A stretch of 26,650 nucleotides of DNA. It comes from a virus. This document shows, piece by piece, positions 1 through 7,051 of the stretch (the first letter of the stretch is position 1; each line of letters opens with the position of its first letter). Where the stretch lies: positions 1 to 26,650 of the IMG/VR virus record IMGVR_UViG_3300035698_003185. The stretch is one strand, 5' to 3'. A model generated the notes under the pieces. It made no database searches and had not been told where the DNA came from. It worked only from the letters and a program-made list of their open reading frames with translations. A program made the position numbers and the translations under genes.

Positions 1-1
1 A

Positions 2-223
2 TATTTTTATAAGACTAAAGTATCTACTAATAAAAATGATGCAGTAATATTACTATTAAATGATTATACTAATAAACGTTATGATATAGAAGATAAAATA
101 AAAGCAATAGAAACTGATATATTGAAGTCAAAAAAGAAGATAGTTGATTTAAAAGATAAAGATGTAATTATAGTATCTGAACAAAGAAGACTTCAGAATA
201 AATTTAATAAAATCAGATTTTAG
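2..223 (+). CDS. C-terminal end of an unknown Lys-rich coiled-coil protein (5' partial)
   Basis: An open frame enters from the left edge and ends at TAG 221-223, giving the last 73 residues of a protein. The visible part is rich in Lys, Asp and Ile. From about residue 28 onward it shows heptad-like spacing of Ile, Leu and Val (around YDIEDKIKAIETDILKSKK), so a C-terminal coiled coil is likely. I recognise no domain. It lies upstream of the dUTPase with a 61-nt gap and in the same direction. Codon use (AT-rich, AGA, TTA) matches the rest of the window. Function is unknown. Confidence 0.75.
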   Translation, partial: YFYKTKVSTNKNDAVILLLNDYTNKRYDIEDKIKAIETDILKSKKKIVDLKDKDVIIVSEQRRLQNKFNKIRF

Positions 224-284
224 TATTGCTTTTATATTTACCATAATATATATTATAACATAATCATATTAAAAGGAGATATAT
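224..284 (+). promoter_or_regulatory. AT-rich leader with strong SD before the dUTPase gene
   Basis: This 61-nt gap holds an extended AT run and the SD AAAAGGAG at 271-278, correctly spaced from ATG 285. TTGCTT (226-231) followed by TATTAT (251-256) resembles a sigma70-type pair, but the spacing of 19 nt is long and the background is so AT-rich that chance is likely. The SD is secure; the promoter is only a possibility. Confidence 0.3.
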
Positions 285-908
285 ATGACTGTAGAAAACC
301 CATTAGCTTTAAGAGTAGAAAAATTATATGAAAATGCACCTCTTCCAGTTAAACCTAAGACTGATTCTGATTCTGGATTTGATGTCTGCGCGCATAATGT
401 ATCTAGAATATATGCAAATGTTGGTAATACTGAAAGATTATTAACTGAAGATATGTTAAAAGAAAGATTTATAGATACAGGTGTATTTGAATTAAGATCA
501 GGTGAACGTTGTTTAATAGGTACTGGTCTTAAAATGACTGTAGCAGAAGGTTATGAAATACAACTAAGACCAAGAAGTGGTAATGCACTTAAAAGAGGTT
601 TAACATTAGTTAACTGTGTAGGCACAATTGATTATGAGTATAGAAATGAAGTAGGTGCAATTATTATTAATACATCTAATCAAACTCAAACAATTACACT
701 TGGTGAAAAGATTGCTCAAGTAGTTCCTGCTAAAGTTGAGTTAATTGAAGTTATAGAAGAAAAATTAGAAGATAATACTAAAAGAGGAAAAGATGGTTAT
801 GGTTCAACTAATACTCTGGTAAATGATAAAAGTAAATTTACTGAAGGTTTAATGAGACCAATATCTGTTAATCCAATTCGTAGTAATACTGCATTTAATA
901 TGCTGTAA
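285..908 (+). CDS. dut: dUTPase (trimeric type, dUTP diphosphatase)
   Basis: The 207-residue protein would hydrolyse dUTP to dUMP and pyrophosphate, keeping uracil out of phage DNA and feeding dTMP synthesis. All five motifs of the trimeric family are present in order: I, DSGFD at 29-33; II, PRSGNAL at 96-102; III, GTIDYEYRNEV at 113-123, with the catalytic Asp expected at D116; IV, GEKIAQ at 140-145; V, RGKDGYGST at 167-175. Motif V has Tyr where Phe usually stacks on uracil, and motif III has YRNE rather than the usual YRGE. It is longer than typical 140-160-residue enzymes because of about 30 extra residues between motifs I and II and about 30 after motif V. The start is set by the SD AAAAGGAG at 271-278. 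It is the only nucleotide-metabolism gene in the window. Confidence 0.95.
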   Translation: MTVENPLALRVEKLYENAPLPVKPKTDSDSGFDVCAHNVSRIYANVGNTERLLTEDMLKERFIDTGVFELRSGERCLIGTGLKMTVAEGYEIQLRPRSGNALKRGLTLVNCVGTIDYEYRNEVGAIIINTSNQTQTITLGEKIAQVVPAKVELIEVIEEKLEDNTKRGKDGYGSTNTLVNDKSKFTEGLMRPISVNPIRSNTAFNML

Positions 909-926
909 TTAAGAAAAGAGAGAAAT

Positions 927-1385
927 ATGAATTTTGAAATTTCAACCGATCTAACAACCAAAAATACCTTTGTAAGTATTGATGGTAAGAAGTTAAATGA
1001 TGATATGAATGTAGCAGCAATCACATTTTATGCTGATGCACCAAACACTGAATATTATAGTGATAGTGAAGGATATGTATCCTGTAGTGTTACTAGTTAT
1101 GATTCTGATGGTAATTTTAATAGAACTAATTATTCTAATAATACTAAAAGAGCTGAAGCTACTAAACCACTTGGTCTTCAAGATGAAGCATCATTTAAGA
1201 TGTCTGACTTTACTAGTTACTTAGGTGACGTAGTTGAGACTAAAGATGCGGATCCTAAAGTAGAATTAATTGATTCAATCATTGCTTTTTGTGATGAAAA
1301 GAAAATTAAAGTATCTACTAAAGAACAATTATTAACTAGAACTATTAGTAGTTTAGAAGATAAGAAGACGGATTTAGGTATATAA
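927..1385 (+). CDS. Unknown 152-residue phage protein
   Basis: The start follows a purine-rich AAAGAGAG SD, 18 nt after the dUTPase stop, so the two are probably co-transcribed. The first half is Ser, Thr, Asn and Tyr rich with alternating polar and apolar residues (beta-like). The last 45 residues look helical, including ELIDSIIAFCDEKKIKV. There is no signal peptide, membrane segment or recognisable catalytic motif. A strong hairpin follows at 1413-1444, so this is likely the last gene of the upstream transcription unit. Function is not recognised. Confidence 0.75.
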   Translation: MNFEISTDLTTKNTFVSIDGKKLNDDMNVAAITFYADAPNTEYYSDSEGYVSCSVTSYDSDGNFNRTNYSNNTKRAEATKPLGLQDEASFKMSDFTSYLGDVVETKDADPKVELIDSIIAFCDEKKIKVSTKEQLLTRTISSLEDKKTDLGI

Positions 1386-1412
1386 TATATATACTATACT
1401 TACGTAGTAATT

Positions 1413-1444
1413 AATAGAGCATACTTTTATTAGTATGCTCTATT
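1413..1444 (+). terminator. Strong intergenic hairpin, probable transcription terminator
   Basis: AATAGAGCATACT (1413-1425) pairs perfectly with AGTATGCTCTATT (1432-1444), giving a 13-bp stem with a 6-nt TTTATT loop. Only a weak T-rich stretch follows (GCTATTTAG). It sits between the dUTPase unit and the late structural block, as expected for a terminator or RNA-processing hairpin. The stem is certain; the function is inferred. Confidence 0.7.
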
Positions 1445-1455
1445 GCTATTTAGAG

Positions 1456-1466
1456 TATACTATAAG
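1456..1466 (+). promoter_or_regulatory. Candidate late promoter element TATACTATAAG
   Basis: TATACTATAAG lies just after the 1413-1444 hairpin and 35 nt before ATG 1502. Close relatives of this string occur in other intergenic gaps (1390-1400, 5201-5216, 15864-15875), and TATACT resembles a bacterial -10 box. Similar strings also occur inside genes as ACT-ATA codon runs, so the assignment is tentative. Confidence 0.35.
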
Positions 1467-1501
1467 AGGTATTACAATATACCTTTACTAAGGAGATTAA
1501 T

Positions 1502-1822
1502 ATGATTAATAACATAATATATGGATCCGGAACTATCTCAATACCTACTGGTTTATCAGCGGTATTAAGTTCGGTAGATGTACATTCAGGTCAAACCGCT
1601 AATATATACGATGGCGTTCAAAACTATACATTTGATGGTTTAAATACTAATTTAACTTTTAAATTTGATGGTGATGATATGACAGTAATAGTTACTGGTT
1701 CAGGTTATGCTAATATAGGTATTACTTATGTTGGTGATCAAAATGCGTATAGGTTATATGGTGCTGGGGAAATTAATCCTAGTAATAAATCATTATATCC
1801 TGGAGCAAGGGTACCTAGATAA
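1502..1822 (+). CDS. Small unknown protein, beta-rich, upstream of endolysin
   Basis: The 106-residue protein starts after the SD AAGGAG (1490-1495). It is rich in Gly, Thr, Asn and Val, with alternating polar and apolar residues that suggest a small beta-sandwich, and has no membrane segment, so it does not look like a holin. It ends in a Pro/Arg-rich tail. Its TAA overlaps the endolysin ATG as TAATG, so the two are translationally coupled. It is the first gene after the 1413-1444 hairpin. A small virion or decoration protein is possible, but I do not recognise it. Confidence 0.7.
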   Translation: MINNIIYGSGTISIPTGLSAVLSSVDVHSGQTANIYDGVQNYTFDGLNTNLTFKFDGDDMTVIVTGSGYANIGITYVGDQNAYRLYGAGEINPSNKSLYPGARVPR

Positions 1823-2226
1823 TGGCTAAATTCAGTAATAATAGTAAAATTAAATTACGTAGTTGTGATGAAAAACTCCAACTACTATTTAATGTTGTTA
1901 TACAAAATTTTGACTGTACTATAATAGATGGATATAGATCTAATATTGAACAGAATAGATTATTTTTAGAAAAAAAGAGTAAACTTTCAGCAGGTAAATC
2001 AAAGCATAATACTAATCCATCTAAAGCAATAGATGCAGCACCTTATATAGCAGGTAAAGGGCTATCATTTGATCTTAATCAATGTTATTTCTTTGCTGGT
2101 TATGTTATTAGAATTGCAGAGGAATTAGGTATTACTTTAAGATGGGGCGGAGATTGGGATTCCGATGGTAATTTAAATGACCAATCTTTTAATGATTTAG
2201 TACACTTTGAACTTTTAGGAGAGTAA
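1822..2226 (+). CDS. Endolysin, M15-family L-Ala-D-Glu-type peptidase
   Basis: The 134-residue protein matches the compact zinc peptidases of the M15 family (phage T5 endolysin and CwlK type, about 137 residues), which cut the L-Ala-D-Glu bond in peptidoglycan stem peptides. Visible landmarks are GYRS at 37-40, SKHNTNPSKAIDAAP at 60-74 with zinc ligands H62 and D71, WGGDWD at 108-113, and DLVHFEL at 125-131 with catalytic D125 and third zinc ligand H128. The D-x-x-H spacing equals that of the T5 enzyme. There is no signal peptide or wall-binding domain, so it would need a holin to reach the wall, and none is recognisable in the window. It is coupled to both neighbours: a TAATG overlap upstream and 1 nt to the next ATG, whose SD GGAGAG lies inside its last codons. 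Confidence 0.9.
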   Translation: MAKFSNNSKIKLRSCDEKLQLLFNVVIQNFDCTIIDGYRSNIEQNRLFLEKKSKLSAGKSKHNTNPSKAIDAAPYIAGKGLSFDLNQCYFFAGYVIRIAEELGITLRWGGDWDSDGNLNDQSFNDLVHFELLGE

Positions 2227-2227
2227 C

Positions 2228-2872
2228 ATGTCAGATATAAATTTAAGGGAACCATTAAGTGATCAACAAGAGATATCTATTATAGAAGAAGAACTTGGTG
2301 ATCTTTCGCCATTGTTATCTTTATTCCCTGAAGAAGCATTAAATAAATTAGTTCAAAATAAAGATAAGTTGTTAAAATTATCTAAACAATTTAGTGGTGA
2401 TATTTCTACTATAACTACAACTATAATGTTAATGAAATGTAATTCTGAAACTTGTCCATATAAATCATCTTGTCCACTTCTTAAATTAGATATGCAACCA
2501 GAAGGTTTTTTCTGTCCTGTAGAGAAGAAGATAAGTAATGAATTAGAATTAGCTGTTATACAATCTTTAGATATAGATAGACAAGATACCATGGAAATGG
2601 AACTTCTTTATGATTTTATTGATACTAAATTATTAGATATGAGAACATCCGGTATGCTATCAAATATATCATTAGTACAGGATATAGATGGTAGGAATGG
2701 TGCTTATAGAGATGTTGCTCCAGAATTTACTATTAAGATGGAATTAAAGAAATTGAAATCTGAAATATTAAATGAATTCATGTCCACGCGGGCAAGCAAA
2801 GCAAAATATGGTATTAAGAAAACTAGTTCAATGGAAGATATTATTAAGAGTGCTATGACTGGTGCGTTATAA
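2228..2872 (+). CDS. Four-cysteine phage protein, possible small terminase subunit
   Basis: The 214-residue protein carries a compact cysteine cluster, C71-x4-C76-x5-C82-x13-C96, with CP or PY next to the cysteines. This suits a structural zinc or an Fe-S cluster. The N-terminal part is acidic and helical; the C-terminal part is basic and helical (around EILNEFMSTRASKAK) and could contact DNA. The cysteine pattern and the R-A-S-K-A-K helix resemble proteins found near terminase genes in some large phages, so a small terminase or transcription-related role is possible, but this is recollection and not proof. No other small terminase candidate is evident. It overlaps the next start by one base (TAATG). 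Confidence 0.7.
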   Translation: MSDINLREPLSDQQEISIIEEELGDLSPLLSLFPEEALNKLVQNKDKLLKLSKQFSGDISTITTTIMLMKCNSETCPYKSSCPLLKLDMQPEGFFCPVEKKISNELELAVIQSLDIDRQDTMEMELLYDFIDTKLLDMRTSGMLSNISLVQDIDGRNGAYRDVAPEFTIKMELKKLKSEILNEFMSTRASKAKYGIKKTSSMEDIIKSAMTGAL

Positions 2873-3630
2873 TGTTTCGTCCTAGTAATAATAGAAGTAA
2901 TAGTCGGCAGTATAATAAGTCAACATATAATAAGTCAACATATAATAATGCGCCTAAGAAAACTAGGAAAAATACTAAACTAGAACTTTTTAATGTTCAA
3001 CAAGAGACAGTTATTACTAGAGCGACATATAATGCAGCTGACACTGCGCATACAGTTGTTAGTGAGAGTGTAACTAAACCAGATATAGATAATAATTATG
3101 TTAGACGATCTGGTCCACAAGTACAAAATAGAAGAAAAAATGGAAGAGATGGAGTATTAGAACCAAAACAGGTACATGATATAGCAAAAAAACCTGTTAC
3201 TAAAAAAAGTGTTACTAAGATATTTAAAAATAATCCAAGTATGGCTAACTTTAATAAAACACTTAGTACATTTTTAAAGAATAATAAAAAAGGAATTTTA
3301 GGTGGATCTGCGGTTATAGCTGGTATGTGGATTTTAAATAAATCACATAAACAAAATAGAAGACCTAATATATCTGTTAATCAAGGTGGTATATCATTTG
3401 GTAGAAGTTCAGCTTATATACCAGATAGTTATAAAAAAGGGTTTAATGAAATAAAAGAAATGACTACTGATTTTGGTTCTAAAGTACATTTAGATAAAAC
3501 TATATCTAAAGTTATGATTAGTCCACCAAACACCACTAGACAGCATTTTACTACTAATACTAATTCAGTTATTAATAGTAATTTAGCATTAAATGCGCAT
3601 AGTAATGCTATTAACCATACGAGGTATTAA
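2872..3630 (+). CDS. Basic, low-complexity protein with one short hydrophobic segment
   Basis: The 252-residue protein begins with an Asn/Ser/Arg/Lys-rich tail containing the duplicated pentapeptide YNKST (from the DNA repeat at 2911-2948). The first 130 residues are strongly basic and look disordered. Residues 141-155 (GILGGSAVIAGMWIL) form a short hydrophobic segment flanked by Lys on both sides, a possible membrane insertion element. I see no enzyme motif. It sits with two similar basic, hydrophobic-segment genes just before the terminase, which suggests a minor virion or ejected protein. That role is inference only. Confidence 0.7.
   Translation: MFRPSNNRSNSRQYNKSTYNKSTYNNAPKKTRKNTKLELFNVQQETVITRATYNAADTAHTVVSESVTKPDIDNNYVRRSGPQVQNRRKNGRDGVLEPKQVHDIAKKPVTKKSVTKIFKNNPSMANFNKTLSTFLKNNKKGILGGSAVIAGMWILNKSHKQNRRPNISVNQGGISFGRSSAYIPDSYKKGFNEIKEMTTDFGSKVHLDKTISKVMISPPNTTRQHFTTNTNSVINSNLALNAHSNAINHTRY
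2911..2948 (+). repeat. 15-bp tandem repeat, 2.5 copies, in coding sequence
   Basis: The unit TATAATAAGTCAACA occurs at 2911-2925 and 2926-2940, followed by a partial copy TATAATAA at 2941-2948. It encodes repeated YNKST in the disordered N-terminus of the 2872-3630 protein. Perfect identity suggests recent slippage. Confidence 0.9.
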
Positions 3631-3632
3631 TT

Positions 3633-4046
3633 ATGTTAAAAGGAGCTAGAGCAGGAATTAATGCATTTAAGCAAAATGCTATAAATAAAGTATTAACTAC
3701 TACTATGAAAGCCGGTAGTACATTAACTGGTGCAGCAACTGCAGCAACTGCAGCAAGCCGTCAAGTAGGTGGCTTTTATAAACACTTAGCTCATAATACT
3801 GTTGGTAAAAAGGTATTATCAGCAGGAACATTTTTAGTTGGAGCATCAGCAATGGCTTCTGTTTCTATGATGAATGGCGGAATGCAAGCTGCCCAACAAC
3901 AACTAGCAAGTAGATATATGCAAGATTCAAGATATTCTTCTAAGTTATTACAAAGTAGAATAGGTAGAGCTGCAGGTAATTCTAGTTTAAATATAGGTAA
4001 TCATACCGGATTATCATTATCCATGCATCGTAGTAGACATGGTTAA
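3633..4046 (+). CDS. Small Ala-rich basic protein with a hydrophobic segment
   Basis: The 137-residue protein starts just after the previous stop, with GAGG as SD. It has an Ala/Thr-rich stretch at 33-42 encoded by repeated GCAGCAACT, and a hydrophobic segment at about 61-80 (VLSAGTFLVGASAMASVSMM) preceded by two Lys. The C-terminal half is rich in Ser, Arg and Gln. With one possible membrane segment and a basic head, a holin-like or ejected virion protein can be imagined. The basic N-terminus of about 60 residues is long for a holin, however, and the gene lies among structural genes. Function is not recognised. Confidence 0.65.
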   Translation: MLKGARAGINAFKQNAINKVLTTTMKAGSTLTGAATAATAASRQVGGFYKHLAHNTVGKKVLSAGTFLVGASAMASVSMMNGGMQAAQQQLASRYMQDSRYSSKLLQSRIGRAAGNSSLNIGNHTGLSLSMHRSRHG

Positions 4047-4072
4047 ACTGCTGTTAATAAAGGATGTATGTT

Positions 4073-5197
4073 ATGTATAATGATTTCCAAGAAGATAAAC
4101 TAAGTGCTTTAGATTTAGCTAAACAAACTGCTGGTTATTATATTAATCCTCTTAGCAGAACTATGTATAGTCCTTCAGCTTGGAGTCCTGGTAGAGGCGG
4201 ACTACGTATTTATAATCCTTTAGCACAAGGCACATTATTAAATAATCCTGTAACTAGAATTACTAAGGATTTTATAAGTAATAAAATTGGCACATTTGAA
4301 GCAGCAGAAGGTAGTTTCTGGAATAAAACTCAAGAGCTTAGTAGTAAACATGTTGGTACTGGAATATATAATACATCAGAAACATTTTTTGGTAATTTAG
4401 TTAGTAAAGGTGGAGTGTTTGAATATAATGATGGTTATATACAATTAAATACATTAGAAACTAAAAATACACGTATATATAAACATTTAAAAACTAATAG
4501 TAATAATGCGTTAGACCGAGTAAATAAACTAAAAGCTGGTACAGCTGATATTCAGCAAGAAATAAAGTTAGCTAAATCAACACTAAGTACAGCTGAAGTT
4601 GCTCATAGCCAAGCTGGAACTTCTGGTGTAAGAGGTCACCAGGCAAGAAAAAGTAGAATTGATAAACCAGGACATAGACGTAGACGATCGCCTAGTATGA
4701 ATAAAGTAACATCTGCTAAACAAGCGTTAACTAATATATTAGATACAGCTGAAGGTAAAGCTGCTTCTACTGCATCTAGAGGTTGGGGTAAAGCACTAGG
4801 TAAAACTATGGCAGTTGTTCAAGCAGAAGCAGCATATAACTCAGCTGTAGTAATGGAAAAGTTGACTTTTCCCTTATTAAGACATGCTGGTAGAGCCGTA
4901 GTAAGAGGTGTTATATTACTTGGTAAAGGTGCATCTATGTATGCTGTAGGTTCACTGATGTATGATATAGCATCTGCCGTAGCTAATCCTATAGCTCAGG
5001 CTGGTGTATCAGCAATAGATAATACTATGGCTAGTATTCAATCAATGACTAATCCTAATTTAGGTGGACAATTACAATATAGCTTTTTAAGTCATGGTGC
5101 AGCAAATGAACGTCAACGTGCGATACAAGCAATATCTAGATCAAGAATGAATGCTAGATCCTTACTTGGAACAGAAGCTAATATGGTGCATTCCTAG
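4073..5197 (+). CDS. Unknown virion-region protein with basic patch and hydrophobic C-terminal third
   Basis: The frame can begin at ATG 4064, but the SD AAAGG (4059-4063) touches that codon directly. ATG 4073 lies 9 nt downstream of the SD and is preferred, giving 374 residues. The N-terminal 120 residues are Gly, Asn and aromatic rich. A coiled-coil-like stretch follows (around LKAGTADIQQEIKLAKSTL), then a very basic patch with GHRRRRSP. Roughly residues 265-315 are Ala, Gly and Val rich and hydrophobic, with possible membrane-interacting helices. It directly precedes the terminase gene, separated by a candidate promoter element. The architecture would suit an internal or ejected virion protein, but I do not recognise the family. 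Confidence 0.7.
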   Translation: MYNDFQEDKLSALDLAKQTAGYYINPLSRTMYSPSAWSPGRGGLRIYNPLAQGTLLNNPVTRITKDFISNKIGTFEAAEGSFWNKTQELSSKHVGTGIYNTSETFFGNLVSKGGVFEYNDGYIQLNTLETKNTRIYKHLKTNSNNALDRVNKLKAGTADIQQEIKLAKSTLSTAEVAHSQAGTSGVRGHQARKSRIDKPGHRRRRSPSMNKVTSAKQALTNILDTAEGKAASTASRGWGKALGKTMAVVQAEAAYNSAVVMEKLTFPLLRHAGRAVVRGVILLGKGASMYAVGSLMYDIASAVANPIAQAGVSAIDNTMASIQSMTNPNLGGQLQYSFLSHGAANERQRAIQAISRSRMNARSLLGTEANMVHS

Positions 5198-5200
5198 TCT

Positions 5201-5216
5201 TATACTATACTATAGC
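5201..5216 (+). promoter_or_regulatory. Candidate promoter element before terminase gene
   Basis: TATACTATACTATAGC fills the 36-nt gap before the terminase start, upstream of SD TAGGAG. It repeats the TATACTATA core seen at 1390, 1456 and 15864. It could be a phage late promoter -10 region, but the short distance to the ATG and the AT-rich background keep this tentative. Confidence 0.3.
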
Positions 5217-5233
5217 AGATTAGGAGATATTAT

Positions 5234-7051
5234 ATGAGTTTAACTAAAGAGCATAATGAGTGGTTTCTTAAAACTATTGCAGATCCAGTATTATGGACAG
5301 AAGCATTTTTAAGAAATCCTAGTGACCCACAATTACCATTTAGATTAAGATCTTATCAAAGAGAAGTATTAGCCGCATCATTAACACATAAGAAACAAGT
5401 ATTACGTTTTGGTAGAAGACTTGGAAAATCAACGGTAATGTGCGCAGATATCCTATATTGGTCTATAGCACATCCTTTATATCAAATGTATAAAAACAAT
5501 GGCACTAAACCAATACCAATGAAAACATTAGTAGTAACTCCTATGGATTCTCATATAAAACTATTATTTGATATGTTTTTGGATTTAATTGGTGATTCTG
5601 AATTTATTACAGGTATGATTACTAAAATTAAAAGAAGTGATGTTAATGAAATACATTTTAGTAATGGTTCAGTTATTAAAGGTATGACATTAGGAGTTAC
5701 ATCAGCTAATAAAGGTACTAGTGTTAGAGGACAAGATGCAGATATATTATTTATAGATGAGGTTGATTATATTCCTATTGAGATCTTAGAATCAGCAGTT
5801 CTTCCAATTATGAGAAGTAGTTTAGATAATAAGGTTAGAGCATGTAGTACGCCATCTGGTCAACGTGGTATATATTATACTTGGTGTACTAGAAATTTAG
5901 AAGTAGGTTTTTGGCATTTACATTGTCCATCTTGGCATCCAGATAATGAGAACTGGATATCTATTAAAAAGGCTGAAGAGTTAGGTATGCCCGTATCAGA
6001 TTCCACAGAATTTGAATGTAGATCAACCTCTACCGATGGAGCATATAATAGAGAATATGGTGCTGAGTTTGGTGAAAAAGATGAAGGTGTTTATAATCAA
6101 AAATACTTAGCTGACTACATGGTTAAATATTTATCTAGTAATGTTAATGATGATGTAGAAACATTTGATCCAAAATTTGAACAAAAATCTGGTAATAAAT
6201 ATGTAATAGGGGTAGATTGGAATACTTATAAAAACGGTGGTCAAATTGTAATGATAGAATATTGCAATGAACCTACATTTATAGAATATTATGATCATGA
6301 AAAACAAGAAGATATAAGAATAGATTGTACTAATAAAATTAGATTATTTTACCGTAAAGGTGTAAAAGCTAAAGATGCTACCCAAAGAGAAACTAGAAAT
6401 GAAATTATTAGATTAATGACACATTTCAGAGTAGATTTTTTATATGTAGATTATGGTGCTGGTGATACTAATGTTGAAGAATTAAGTTTTTATGGTAAAC
6501 AGCATCCTCAATTAGGAATGAGTAGAAAATTACATGTTGTAGATTCTGGCGCATCAACAGAACATTATGATGTTTTATTAAAGAAAAAAGTTAAGAAACG
6601 TAATAAAGGTTTAATGATTAATCAATCAGCTCTTGCTCTAGAAGAAGGTAAATTAATATTACCTAAAGAAGAAGATGGTAATCATAGACTAGTTGGTCAA
6701 ATGAGAACCTACACAGTTAAGTCTACTACGTCTAGAGGAGACTTTACCTATGAAGGTGAAGACCATGTATTAGATGCTTTTAATCTAGCTGTATACGGCT
6801 TCTTTTTTCAATTTGGCGTATTATTAAAAAACAGTTATGATAACAGAATAAAGTTCATAAGAGATCCAAGATTAGATAATTTTGATGGCAGAAATAGTAC
6901 ATCTACGGAATCACCTATACTAACAAGTAATGAACCATTAATTAGAGACCCAGAAGCTCCACCTTTATATTCTAGACCTAAGTTTATTAAGGGGCGTTCT
7001 AATTCAAGAGGTTCAAATATTATAGGTTCTGGATTTAGGAGACAATTTTAA
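5234..7051 (+). CDS. terL: Terminase large subunit (DNA-packaging ATPase and nuclease)
   Basis: The 605-residue motor protein translocates phage DNA through the portal and cuts the concatemer. The ATPase half shows a Walker A with an Arg-rich lead, GRRLGKST at 60-67, the packaging-ATPase signature SVRGQDAD at 163-170, and Walker B ILFIDE at 171-176 with catalytic E176. A coupling-type motif, STPSGQRG, follows. The C-terminal half is an RNase H-like nuclease with expected metal-binding acids D328 (IGVDW), D406 (YVDYG) and D510 or D514 (EDHVLDAF). Length matches other terminases of large phages. The start follows SD TAGGAGA. The stop directly abuts the next ATG. The last 60 residues are Pro, Ser and Arg rich and probably flexible. 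Confidence 0.95.
   Translation: MSLTKEHNEWFLKTIADPVLWTEAFLRNPSDPQLPFRLRSYQREVLAASLTHKKQVLRFGRRLGKSTVMCADILYWSIAHPLYQMYKNNGTKPIPMKTLVVTPMDSHIKLLFDMFLDLIGDSEFITGMITKIKRSDVNEIHFSNGSVIKGMTLGVTSANKGTSVRGQDADILFIDEVDYIPIEILESAVLPIMRSSLDNKVRACSTPSGQRGIYYTWCTRNLEVGFWHLHCPSWHPDNENWISIKKAEELGMPVSDSTEFECRSTSTDGAYNREYGAEFGEKDEGVYNQKYLADYMVKYLSSNVNDDVETFDPKFEQKSGNKYVIGVDWNTYKNGGQIVMIEYCNEPTFIEYYDHEKQEDIRIDCTNKIRLFYRKGVKAKDATQRETRNEIIRLMTHFRVDFLYVDYGAGDTNVEELSFYGKQHPQLGMSRKLHVVDSGASTEHYDVLLKKKVKKRNKGLMINQSALALEEGKLILPKEEDGNHRLVGQMRTYTVKSTTSRGDFTYEGEDHVLDAFNLAVYGFFFQFGVLLKNSYDNRIKFIRDPRLDNFDGRNSTSTESPILTSNEPLIRDPEAPPLYSRPKFIKGRSNSRGSNIIGSGFRRQF

Noticed and set aside
797-1024. Antisense open frames (also 993-1181, 2353-2592, 8972-9280, 11287-11490, 12311-12568, 16926-17156, 22639-22920, 23957-24154)
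   Set aside because: All lie opposite well-supported genes, lack SDs and have compositions expected of reverse-complemented AT-rich codons.
1030-1224. Same-strand alternative-frame ORF of 64 residues (also 15231-15440)
   Set aside because: Fully inside a supported gene in another frame, with Ile/Leu/Met-rich artefactual composition.
2911-2948. Short direct repeats as a CRISPR array
   Set aside because: The units are adjacent without spacers and encode a peptide repeat.
3633-4046. Holin for the M15 endolysin
   Set aside because: One hydrophobic segment is present, but the long basic N-terminus and position among structural genes make a holin call unsupported.
4064-4072. ATG 4064 as start of the 4073-5197 gene
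   Set aside because: The SD AAAGG abuts this ATG with no spacer; ATG 4073 lies at normal distance.
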